The notes under the pieces were generated by a model. It saw only the letters and a program-made list of their open reading frames with translations, was not told where the DNA came from and did not search any database. The position numbers and the translations under genes are program-made. Shown piece by piece: positions 44,101-52,324 of a stretch of DNA of 64,000 nucleotides (position 1 is its first letter; each line of letters opens with the position of its first letter). Source of the DNA: Hufsiella ginkgonis (GTDB lineage: Bacteria; Bacteroidota; Bacteroidia; Sphingobacteriales; Sphingobacteriaceae); the NCBI RefSeq assembly GCF_009834915.1, contig NZ_WVHS01000002.1:310001-374000 (forward strand), read 5' to 3'.

Positions 44101-44415
44101 TCCTTTTATTACATTAGCCGGGTGTAACGACTTTTAGCCATTTCCCGGCAGCAAACAAAAGATCGCACGTCCCGCAAGCTTCAGCCTGTCTGACGGGTTA
44201 TGCGCCGGTTTGTTTTTGCCGCTCCCGAAAGCTCAACAGGATAGATCAGCCTAAAAAAGGCAGGCAAGACCGCCGGCAAGATAAAGTGTGTTCCTGTAAA
44301 TTATGTTGCAGGTAACCGGCCCGCCTCATCGGGTAAATAAACACGAAAACGTGTCTTCTTTCCACTTATTTGACAGCATACGATACCAATACCGTTAGTA
44401 TGATATCTTTGCCCG
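44101..44415. other. 315-bp intergenic region
   Basis: No gene seen. A short hairpin ACACGAAAACGTGT followed by a pyrimidine-rich stretch lies near 44340-44360, and an alkA promoter box near the end. The rest shows no recognisable RNA or repeat. Confidence 0.5.
44404..44411 (+). promoter_or_regulatory. -7 promoter box abutting the alkA start
   Basis: TATCTTTG matches TAnnTTTG and is followed by CCCG and the ATG at 44416, the same TTTGCCCGATG string seen at gmhB. Confidence 0.5.
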
Positions 44416-45339
44416 ATGTGCGCCAAAATCCTGCTTCCCGTTCCCCTGAACTTTAGCTTCGCCGAATGCCTCTGGTACCTGGACCGGAATTACGACGACT
44501 GCCTTCACCACATCCATGACAACCAGCTTACCAAACTGCTTGACCTGGCCGGTACGCCTGTGCTCCTTCAATTATCGGGAACTAAGCATGCGCTCGAAGT
44601 AAAGCTGCCCACCGGAAACGACCACCTGCTTCCGGATGCGGCCCGTTACGTGCGCGATTGGCTAGACATCGACCGGGACATCGAACCGTTTTACCAGTTG
44701 CTCTCGCAAGACGCGCAATTTGCTTTTATGGCACATGATTTCAACGGGCTCCGTCTCATTGGTATTCCCGACCTGTTCGAAGCCCTGTGCTGGTGCGTCA
44801 TCGGCCAGCAGATCAACCTTACGTTTGCCTACACGCTCAAACGGCGTCTTGTGGAGAAGTTCGGGAGTTCCGTGCTCTTTGAAAGCAGAACCTGCTACGC
44901 ATTTCCCACTCCCGGACAATTACAGCATGCCTCCCATGATCAGCTTCGCGCGATGCAATTCTCCGGCCGCAAAGCGGAATATATCCTGCACCTGGCGTCA
45001 CTGTTCTCCTACGGTGAAATAAACAAAGCCATGCTAGAGGAAATTTCGCCGGAAGAAGCATTCAGCAAATTGATTTCTATCCGTGGCATAGGAGCATGGA
45101 CGGCGCACTATACGCTCATGAAATGCCTCCGCAATGCCACCAATATCCCCTATGGCGATGCAGGCCTAAACAAAGCGCTTCACCTGCTTAAAAATACCTC
45201 CCGGAAACCAACCAATAAAGAAATTGACGCTGTTTTTGAACATTACCAGGGATGGCAATCATACCTGGTGATCTACTTGTGGAGAAGCCTGGCGCAAGAG
45301 GCTGGACGTTCGACGCTCCAAAAAAATCGGCTTGAATAA
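44416..45339 (+). CDS. alkA: DNA-3-methyladenine glycosylase II (AlkA-type)
   Basis: 307 residues. The N-terminal AlkA-like domain (about 1-110) is followed by a HhH-GPD glycosylase domain. Helix-hairpin-helix LISIRGIGAWTAHYTLMKCL and the catalytic Asp248 in IPYGDAGLNKAL are clear, and LCWCVIGQQINLTFAYTLKRRL is the usual first core helix. It removes alkylated purines from DNA. No Ada domain is fused. It probably has its own promoter immediately before the start codon. Confidence 0.92.
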   Translation: MCAKILLPVPLNFSFAECLWYLDRNYDDCLHHIHDNQLTKLLDLAGTPVLLQLSGTKHALEVKLPTGNDHLLPDAARYVRDWLDIDRDIEPFYQLLSQDAQFAFMAHDFNGLRLIGIPDLFEALCWCVIGQQINLTFAYTLKRRLVEKFGSSVLFESRTCYAFPTPGQLQHASHDQLRAMQFSGRKAEYILHLASLFSYGEINKAMLEEISPEEAFSKLISIRGIGAWTAHYTLMKCLRNATNIPYGDAGLNKALHLLKNTSRKPTNKEIDAVFEHYQGWQSYLVIYLWRSLAQEAGRSTLQKNRLE

Positions 45340-45491
45340 CCACCACACAAGTTATACTACATTCGACTGATTTACAATACGATACATCTTAGTGTACGCG
45401 GTACAATTACCTGGTTGCCGGTCATTTTTTCTTTGCGAATCCCGATTTACCGGGATACTTTTACACCCAACTAACCAATTATAAACGTGAT

Positions 45492-47117
45492 ATGAGACAA
45501 ATCACTACCGACAGGGCTATGCCCGATCTTACCTATTTGGGAATCTCTCCCGCACAAAAAATCCATTACCAGCTATCACCTTCCGGGTTAATTTCCCATA
45601 GCCTGGCCAGGGGAGAAGGGGTGCTTTCCGGCAACCAGGTGCTTGTGGTCGACACCGGCGAATTTCGTGGCAGGTCGCCCAAAGACCGCTACATCGTCGC
45701 CGACCTTATCACCGAAAAAAATGTATGGTGGGGAGATATAAACATCCCTTTCAGTCCCGAAAACTTTTACGGCTTGTACAACAAAATGATCGATTATCTT
45801 TCTGAAAAAGATATCTACCTGCGCGACGTCAGCGCATGTGCAGATCCACGTCACCGTCTCTCGCTCCGCGTGATCACCGAGCACGCTTTCCAGAACTTAT
45901 TTGTGTACAATATGTTCATCGCGCCCGAAGATGAACCGCGCTGGCAACCCGAGTGGACCATTATCAGCGCACCGGGATTTCGGGCGACTGCAGAAACGGA
46001 TGGCACACGTCAGCATAATTTTACGGTCATCAATTTCACGCGACGCGTGGTCCTGATCGGCGGATCGGCCTATACCGGGGAGATTAAAAAGGCGGTGTTT
46101 TCCGTACTCAATTTCATCCTGCCGAAATATAAACAGGTGCTGCCGATGCATTGCGCCGCCAACCGCGGCAGAGATGGCGATACCGCGATTTTCTTCGGTC
46201 TCTCGGGAACAGGAAAAACTACGCTATCAGCAGACCCGTACCGCGACCTGATCGGCGACGACGAACATGGCTGGACAGACGACTCGATCTTTAATTTTGA
46301 AGGCGGTTGCTACGCCAAAACCGTCGGGTTAACCGAAGAGCGGGAACCGCTCATTTTCCAGGCAATCTACGGCTCGGCCCTGCTGGAAAATACCGTTTTC
46401 AAGCAGGGGACCCTTAAGGTAGACTTTCACGACATTTCCAAAACAGAGAACACCCGCGTATCGTACCCGCTCGATCACGTTACGCATGCCGTGATCCCGT
46501 CTGTAGGCAACGCACCGGCAAATATCTTTTTCTTAACCGCGGATGCATTTGGCGTACTGCCGCCTGTGTCTAAACTCGACCACGCACAGGCGATGTTCTA
46601 CTTCCTGTCAGGATACACTGCCAAGGTAGCCGGTACCGAACATGGCATACAGGAGCCGCAAGCTACTTTTTCTGCCTGTTTCGGCAAGGCTTTCCTGCCC
46701 TTGCACCCGGTGCTCTATGCCAACCTGCTTGGAAAAAAACTTCGCATGGCGGACGTCAATATCTGGCTTATCAATACCGGCTGGATAGGCGGTGCCTATG
46801 GAACCGGTAAAAGGATCCCGTTAACATATACCCGGACCATCATCCGGTCGATCTTAAGCGGGCAGTTAAACAACGCGGGCTATACCCGGCATGCAGGCTT
46901 CGGTTTGATGATGCCAGATCATTGTCCCGGTGTACCCGGTGATATCTTACACCCGGCGGCCACCTGGCATAGCATAGACGATTACACCCAGGCTGCCAAC
47001 CGCCTGGCCGCAATGTTTAACGAAAACTTTAAGATGTTTGCCAACCTGGTAGACGAAAGCACGTTAGCCGCCGCCCCCAAAACCGCGAAATATAACCGCG
47101 AATTGCTGAGAACGTAA
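45492..47117 (+). CDS. pckA: Phosphoenolpyruvate carboxykinase (ATP)
   Basis: 541 residues, as usual. The kinase-1a P-loop FGLSGTGKTTLSADP and kinase-2 IGDDEHGWTDDSIFNFEGGCYAK are exact, and substrate/metal-site segments GEFRGRSPKDRYIV and YPLDHVTHAVIPS are present. It converts oxaloacetate to PEP with ATP in gluconeogenesis, and fits with the Mqo enzyme earlier in the window that supplies oxaloacetate. It is a single gene; a bidirectional terminator lies between it and the convergent porin gene. Confidence 0.97.
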   Translation: MRQITTDRAMPDLTYLGISPAQKIHYQLSPSGLISHSLARGEGVLSGNQVLVVDTGEFRGRSPKDRYIVADLITEKNVWWGDINIPFSPENFYGLYNKMIDYLSEKDIYLRDVSACADPRHRLSLRVITEHAFQNLFVYNMFIAPEDEPRWQPEWTIISAPGFRATAETDGTRQHNFTVINFTRRVVLIGGSAYTGEIKKAVFSVLNFILPKYKQVLPMHCAANRGRDGDTAIFFGLSGTGKTTLSADPYRDLIGDDEHGWTDDSIFNFEGGCYAKTVGLTEEREPLIFQAIYGSALLENTVFKQGTLKVDFHDISKTENTRVSYPLDHVTHAVIPSVGNAPANIFFLTADAFGVLPPVSKLDHAQAMFYFLSGYTAKVAGTEHGIQEPQATFSACFGKAFLPLHPVLYANLLGKKLRMADVNIWLINTGWIGGAYGTGKRIPLTYTRTIIRSILSGQLNNAGYTRHAGFGLMMPDHCPGVPGDILHPAATWHSIDDYTQAANRLAAMFNENFKMFANLVDESTLAAAPKTAKYNRELLRT

Positions 47118-47164
47118 TACTAACCCCGGTGTGCCGCAGCTACAATCTCACGACAGCACAGGTA

Positions 47165-47207
47165 AAATTAAAGGCCAGGAGCATTCTGTATGCCCGGCCT
47201 TTAATTT
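47165..47207. terminator. Bidirectional terminator between pckA and the OmpP1 gene
   Basis: AAATTAAAGGCC-type arm (47165-47176) pairs with GGCCTTTAATTT (47196-47207), 12 bp with a 19-nt loop. A/T runs at the outer ends suit termination in both directions. Confidence 0.7.
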
Positions 47208-47235
47208 ACAAACGGATCTGCAATAGGGTGCCGCC

Positions 47236-48756
47236 TTATTTAAACCGGATCCCAAAGGTTACATAAAAATTATTTCTCTTTTCTTCAATATCGGCCGCTT
47301 CGCCGGGGCCGGTCTGGTTATAGTACGACAGGTCTTGAGAGATCACATAAGGTCGTGTGTTGTACCTGGTGGTCGAGTTGGCGTAGGTGAAGTCAGCATA
47401 GAAGTTATTCTTGCGGTAACCGATACCTGCAGAAATGATTTCCGAAGAATAGTCAGCCTCTTTGTACGGGTTGCCCGCGGTATTATAACCCGCCCTGAGC
47501 ATCGTTAGTGAACTGATCTTCAATTCGCCACCGACCCGGAAATTAGTCGCAGGCTGAAAAGCATTTTTGATGTCCTTATTCATGAACGTGGTAGTCGGCC
47601 TGTCATCAGAAGAAAAATGGATACTTGAATAGTCGACATACTCCGCATCACCGGTGATCAGGCCTGTGCCGCCAACCACTACCGAGATCCCGCCGCTTAC
47701 TTTATAAGGCGAACGAAAGCTATAGCTCGAAGGGTAATCGGCATCATTATACGTATAGGGTGCATACGCCGAACCGGTAGCCGGCGTGTACCGCGTTTCA
47801 ATCCCTTCGGCGTAATCATCATCCACCGTATACCAGGTAGGGGATACAAAATTCAAACCCAGTCTCACCGCAGGGCTGGCGCGGTAAATAAGTCCGAGCT
47901 TGGCATTTATTCCCGAGCCATCGGTCACCTGGCTCGAGTGATAGTCCAGCCGGTAACCGGCACCTATCAGCTGGGCAGGCTGGGTAGCATAAGGGGCGGT
48001 TTTACCGCTCTCGGTAAACTCTTTATCGGCCGTAAAATTGATCGAAGTAAGCGAAATGCTCCCGCCAATATATAACTGGTTGCTGTAATTGGCGCCTACG
48101 GCAAGATTTAGTTCAGATTGCCCCCCGGTATAAAAAGAAGAGCTCAGTTGCGAGTTAGGAGTGTTGGTTGTGGCAAAAAAACCGTTGCTGTAATCGATCA
48201 GGAAACTATCATAGGCCATACCTTCAAGACTTTCGTCGGCCAATGCAGAAGGACCCGAATACCCGGCTGCGCTCCCCGCGATGAAATCAGCAAAGGTGCT
48301 CCGGGTATTGGTGCCGCCATACCTGTTATCGAGGTTAAAGTTATTGGTGCGGTTATAGCCGATACCGAAATTAAGGCCAAGCCAGCCCCGGGTAAGATCG
48401 CTTCCGCGCGGCCGCGGAATAGCCAGGTGAAACACCGCGCCAGCCTGGTTAAAGCCGAGCTTTTCTTTTTGAGCAGAGGTAGAGGTAGCCAGGTAGGTGG
48501 AGTTAGCTGTTACGCTGCTAAAATCCGTGGTTAAGCTAAGATCGTTCCGGGTAAACATGCCCAGGCCAGCCGGGTTCCCAGATAAAGAGCTGAGGTCTCC
48601 GCCTAGTGCAGTTTGTGCGCTACCCATCGCCCTGAAACGTGCTGTTACGCCCTGCTGCGTTTGTGAGAACCGTAAAAGATCAGATGTATACTGGGCAAAA
48701 GCATTTCCAAGAGGCAATACCATTCCAGTTAGAAGCAATATGTTCTTCAATTTCAT
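47236..48756 (-). CDS. OmpP1/FadL-family outer-membrane transporter
   Basis: 506 residues with a signal peptide ending NAFAQ. The plug/N-terminal region shows ARFRAMGSAQTALGGDLSSLSGNPAGLGMF, where the NPAGL motif is the FadL/TodX hallmark. The remainder is a 14-strand-type beta-barrel with aromatic girdle residues and a C-terminal Phe-x-Lys end (FYVTFGIRFK). Relatives take up long-chain fatty acids or hydrophobic compounds by lateral diffusion. The gene precedes no obvious metabolic partner. The Tyr/Gly-rich lipoprotein gene lies 32 bp upstream on the same strand, so they may be co-transcribed. Confidence 0.88.
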   Translation of the reverse strand: MKLKNILLLTGMVLPLGNAFAQYTSDLLRFSQTQQGVTARFRAMGSAQTALGGDLSSLSGNPAGLGMFTRNDLSLTTDFSSVTANSTYLATSTSAQKEKLGFNQAGAVFHLAIPRPRGSDLTRGWLGLNFGIGYNRTNNFNLDNRYGGTNTRSTFADFIAGSAAGYSGPSALADESLEGMAYDSFLIDYSNGFFATTNTPNSQLSSSFYTGGQSELNLAVGANYSNQLYIGGSISLTSINFTADKEFTESGKTAPYATQPAQLIGAGYRLDYHSSQVTDGSGINAKLGLIYRASPAVRLGLNFVSPTWYTVDDDYAEGIETRYTPATGSAYAPYTYNDADYPSSYSFRSPYKVSGGISVVVGGTGLITGDAEYVDYSSIHFSSDDRPTTTFMNKDIKNAFQPATNFRVGGELKISSLTMLRAGYNTAGNPYKEADYSSEIISAGIGYRKNNFYADFTYANSTTRYNTRPYVISQDLSYYNQTGPGEAADIEEKRNNFYVTFGIRFK

Positions 48757-48788
48757 AAATAAGCTGTTAAATAAATGCTCCGTACGAA

Positions 48789-49721
48789 TTACCTGCCGCC
48801 TCTTGTCGGTCTTCCGGAAGAAGATGGTGACGATGAAGGAGAAGACGAAGGTGATGATGACGGTGAAGAAGAAGGTGTGTACGAGGGCTGCGTTCTTTCA
48901 GGCCTGCTGGATACCGGATCCGGCTGACGCTGTGGCTGGTCCTGCGTACGTGTACTTTCTGTTCTCACCGGCCTCGATGAAGGCTGTGATGTTGATGGCT
49001 GAGAGGTGATCCTGTCGCCGGCGCCGCCATTAGCCGGTGTTGCACCGGTACGTGCCGGGCGGCTGTTGCTTGGCGGATTATTGGTGATAGGAGTGGAGTA
49101 ACCGTTTCCGCGTCCTGCAATTGCATCACGGTTAGGCCGGGTGCGGTTATAGTTGTAGCCGTTATTGTTGTTATAAATGGTGCCCGGGCTATAGAAGCCG
49201 CCGCCATATGCATACCCTGGAAAGTAAGAGTAGTAGGAATTCGATCCCCAGTAGCTCCCGCCATAATAGTACGGATTGTAGAAGAATCCCGAATATCCTG
49301 AGTAGCCATAAGGGTTATAACCGAAACGGGAACCCAGGCCGAAATACAACGATAAGCCTGATCCGTACATCGTGTTATATCCGTAGGTGTTATACGGAGA
49401 ATACGGGTATGCATAAAAGCTGTCATAATATCCGCGGTAAGCAGATCCGTAACGGAAACGGTTGATACGGCTGGCGTAGCTGCCATCATAATAACCCTCG
49501 TAATACGCATCTTCGGCATTGCCGCTCAACTGGGTAGCCGGGTTACCACTATTTGCAGGTTCGCTTTTATCCGCGCGTACAGGCTCCTCCTTAGCTACCG
49601 CCGCGGTATAGTATACGTCATCATCTTGCGATGATTGGTGGGCTAATTTATTAGAGGTGGAGCACGATCCAGCCAGCATGACTATAGCTGCAAGTGCGGG
49701 AATTAATAGATTCTTTTTCAT
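48789..49721 (-). CDS. Tyr/Gly-rich lipoprotein with SSSP repeat tail
   Basis: 310 residues. The signal has lipobox MLAGSC (Cys20). Residues about 70-195 are extremely Tyr/Gly/Ser/Asn-rich (GYYDGSYASRINRF, YNPYGYSGYSGFFYNPYYYGG), and about 195-280 Arg/Pro/Ser/Gln-rich. The end is five tandem SSSP units then GRPTRGGR. No enzymatic motif is present. Surface or outer-membrane structural proteins of gliding or biofilm-forming Bacteroidota often have such composition, but the function is not recognised. It is divergent from proS. Confidence 0.7.
   Translation of the reverse strand: MKKNLLIPALAAIVMLAGSCSTSNKLAHQSSQDDDVYYTAAVAKEEPVRADKSEPANSGNPATQLSGNAEDAYYEGYYDGSYASRINRFRYGSAYRGYYDSFYAYPYSPYNTYGYNTMYGSGLSLYFGLGSRFGYNPYGYSGYSGFFYNPYYYGGSYWGSNSYYSYFPGYAYGGGFYSPGTIYNNNNGYNYNRTRPNRDAIAGRGNGYSTPITNNPPSNSRPARTGATPANGGAGDRITSQPSTSQPSSRPVRTESTRTQDQPQRQPDPVSSRPERTQPSYTPSSSPSSSPSSSPSSSPSSSGRPTRGGR
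48817..48876 (-). repeat. Five 12-bp tandem repeats coding SSSP
   Basis: On the plus strand five units of form GAnGAnGAnGGn run from 48817 to 48876. Third positions differ between units, so the array is not freshly duplicated. Confidence 0.8.
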
Positions 49722-49814
49722 GGCCGTAATAGTTTAATCAGATCTTATATAGCAGACGGTTAGCGGTTATAAATGGTTGCACCCGGATTTTATAAAATAC
49801 ATCAGGTAGTTTTA

Positions 49815-49822
49815 TAACTTTG
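49815..49822 (+). promoter_or_regulatory. Candidate -7 box for proS
   Basis: TAACTTTG matches TAnnTTTG, 55 nt before the start. The -33 region (GATTTTAT) is a poor match. Confidence 0.3.
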
Positions 49823-49877
49823 TCCGCAGGTTAATATCTATAAGTAAAAGTACAAATTTCATTCCACAAATCATATT

Positions 49878-51350
49878 ATGAGTAAGGGCTTAACAAGCAA
49901 AAACGACGATTATTCGCAATGGTACAACGAACTTGTTACTAAGGCTGACCTGGCCGAACATTCCGCGGTGCGGGGTTGTATGGTCATTAAGCCCTACGGC
50001 TATTCCATTTGGGAGAAAATGCAGGCCGCTTTAGATAAAATGTTCAAAGACACCGGTCACAGTAACGCTTATTTCCCGCTCTTCATACCAAAGTCATTTT
50101 TCTCAAAAGAGGCTTCGCACGTTGAAGGGTTTGCGACCGAATGTGCCGTTGTGACACATTACCGGCTTAAGAACGATGGTAAAGGTAATATTATTGTGGA
50201 CGAAGATGCAAAATTAGAAGAAGAATTAATTGTACGCCCAACCTCGGAGACCATTATCTGGAATACTTACAAGGGGTGGATCCAGTCATACCGCGATCTG
50301 CCCATCCTCGTAAACCAGTGGGCCAACGTAGTACGCTGGGAAATGCGTACGCGGCTATTTCTCCGTACCGCCGAATTCCTCTGGCAGGAAGGCCACACAG
50401 CCCACGCTACGCGGGAAGAAGCCGTAGAAGAAGCAGAACGCATGCTTGAAGTGTATGCAGACTTCGCGGAGAACTTCATGGCGATGCCGGTGGTACGCGG
50501 CGTTAAAACCCCTAACGAACGCTTTGCCGGCGCCATCGAAACCTATTGTATCGAGGCACTGATGCAGGATGGCAAGGCGCTCCAGGCAGGCACCTCCCAT
50601 TTCCTCGGCCAGAACTTCGCAAAGGCGTTCGACGTGAAGTTCACCAGCAAAGAAGGTAAGCTAGACCACGTATGGGCAACCTCATGGGGCGTTTCTACGC
50701 GGCTGATCGGTGCGCTGATCATGGCGCATTCCGACGATTCGGGCCTGGTGCTCCCGCCTAAACTGTCGCCTATCCAGGTGGTCATTGTGCCTATTTACCG
50801 CAACGACGAAGAAAAAGCAAAGATCAGTGAAGCGGCGAACGCACTCTCGGCCAGCCTCAGGGCACGTAACATCTCCGTTAAATACGACGATCGGGATACC
50901 CAGCGGCCAGGATTCAAATTCGCGGAGTACGAGCTGAAAGGGATCCCGGTACGTGTGGCCATTGGCGGACGCGACCTGGAAAACGGAACCGCCGAGATCG
51001 CACGCCGTGATACCCGCGAAAAACAAACCGTCAGCCGCGAAAACCTCGATCTGTACATCAGCGACCTGCTCGACGAAATCCAGCAGGCTATTTACAACAA
51101 GGCACTGGCATTCCGGACCGAAAATACCCGCGAGGCCGATTCTTACGAGGAATTTAAACGCCTTCTCGATGAACAACCAGGCTTCGTTTCTGCCCATTGG
51201 GACGGCACCGGCGAAACCGAAAAGAAGATCAAGGAAGAAACCAAGGCCACCATCCGCTGCATCCCGCTCAACAACAGGCAGGAGGAAGGAACCTGTATCC
51301 TGACCGGGAATCCATCAAAACAACGGGTATTGTTTGCAAGAGCCTATTGA
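49878..51350 (+). CDS. proS: Prolyl-tRNA synthetase (archaeal/eukaryotic-type)
   Basis: 490 residues, the short form without the bacterial editing insertion. Class II motifs are [18 protein letters not shown] (motif 1 region), [32 protein letters not shown] (motif 2), and [27 protein letters not shown] (motif 3). The anticodon-binding domain follows ([15 protein letters not shown]), then the C-terminal zinc-binding-like domain. It charges tRNA-Pro. This ProS type is usual in Bacteroidota. Confidence 0.97.
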   Translation: MSKGLTSKNDDYSQWYNELVTKADLAEHSAVRGCMVIKPYGYSIWEKMQAALDKMFKDTGHSNAYFPLFIPKSFFSKEASHVEGFATECAVVTHYRLKNDGKGNIIVDEDAKLEEELIVRPTSETIIWNTYKGWIQSYRDLPILVNQWANVVRWEMRTRLFLRTAEFLWQEGHTAHATREEAVEEAERMLEVYADFAENFMAMPVVRGVKTPNERFAGAIETYCIEALMQDGKALQAGTSHFLGQNFAKAFDVKFTSKEGKLDHVWATSWGVSTRLIGALIMAHSDDSGLVLPPKLSPIQVVIVPIYRNDEEKAKISEAANALSASLRARNISVKYDDRDTQRPGFKFAEYELKGIPVRVAIGGRDLENGTAEIARRDTREKQTVSRENLDLYISDLLDEIQQAIYNKALAFRTENTREADSYEEFKRLLDEQPGFVSAHWDGTGETEKKIKEETKATIRCIPLNNRQEEGTCILTGNPSKQRVLFARAY

Positions 51351-51418
51351 TGTTGCACGTTTAACGCTGTACGTGATACATATCAACCAGGTTAAACGTC
51401 TCACATAAACCATCTGCT

Positions 51419-52324
51419 ATGAAATACAACAAGCTCGGCCGTTCCGATCTGCACGTAAGTGCTGTTTCTTTCGGCGCCATGTCGCTCGAACGGCACCAGG
51501 ATGATAACGACAGGCTGATCAGTAAAGCGATCGATTCGGGCATTAATTTCTTCGACACAGCCGATATTTATGAGCATGGTGACAATGAACGCCGCCTGGG
51601 CAAAGTACTGAAAGGGAAACGCCATAAAGTGGTGCTGGCAACCAAGGCCGGTAACCAGTGGAAACCCGATGGAAGCGGCCTGGACTGGAATCCAACGAAG
51701 GAACATATCCTGGCAGCGGCCGATGAAAGCCTCAAACGCCTGCAAACCGACTATATCGACCTCTTCCAGTTACACGGCGGCACCATCGAAGACCCGATTG
51801 ATGAAACCGTCGAAGCTTTCGAACTATTGCAGCAGCAGGGAAAGATCCGTTATTACGGGATCTCGTCTATCCGGCCCAACGTGATCCGTGAATACGCAAA
51901 CAGGTCGGCCATTTCCAGCGTAATGATGCAATACAGCCTGCTCGACCGCCGGCCCGAGGAAACGTGCCTCGACCTGCTGGCAGACAGATCTATCGGGGTA
52001 CTCGCAAGGGGCGCCTTGGCGCAAGGCCTGTTAGCCGGTAAACCCGCAAAACCGGTTTTAGGGCATTCGGAAAAAGAAGTCAAACGCATTACCGGCGCGG
52101 TAAAGGAACTTACTGCCGGGATGGACGAGGGCATAGGACCCGCCCAGGTGGCGCTTCTCTTTGTACTCCGCCATCCGGCGATAGCCAGCGTGGTTGCCGG
52201 GATACGCACCAACGGCCAGCTCGACGAACTACTAAGCATTAACCAGGTACGTTCACTTACCGATGACGAGTACCATTTTCTCGCAGACGAAGCCAGCCTG
52301 CTTACCTATGAGCAACACCGATAG
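51419..52324 (+). CDS. Aldo/keto reductase
   Basis: 301 residues, TIM-barrel AKR fold. NADPH-dependent oxidoreductase motifs are visible: FFDTADIYEHGDNERRLGKVLKG (Asp and catalytic Tyr), VLATKAG (Lys), YIDLFQLHGG (His), and IRYYGISSI. The C-terminal part has GVLARGALAQGLLAGK. The substrate is not predictable from sequence. It is followed by the MutS-like gene with a 17-bp overlap, so the two are probably translated from one mRNA. Confidence 0.92.
   Translation: MKYNKLGRSDLHVSAVSFGAMSLERHQDDNDRLISKAIDSGINFFDTADIYEHGDNERRLGKVLKGKRHKVVLATKAGNQWKPDGSGLDWNPTKEHILAAADESLKRLQTDYIDLFQLHGGTIEDPIDETVEAFELLQQQGKIRYYGISSIRPNVIREYANRSAISSVMMQYSLLDRRPEETCLDLLADRSIGVLARGALAQGLLAGKPAKPVLGHSEKEVKRITGAVKELTAGMDEGIGPAQVALLFVLRHPAIASVVAGIRTNGQLDELLSINQVRSLTDDEYHFLADEASLLTYEQHR

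Noticed and set aside
48817-48876. CRISPR-like or satellite array
   Set aside because: The 12-bp units are codon repeats inside a lipoprotein gene, with no spacers.
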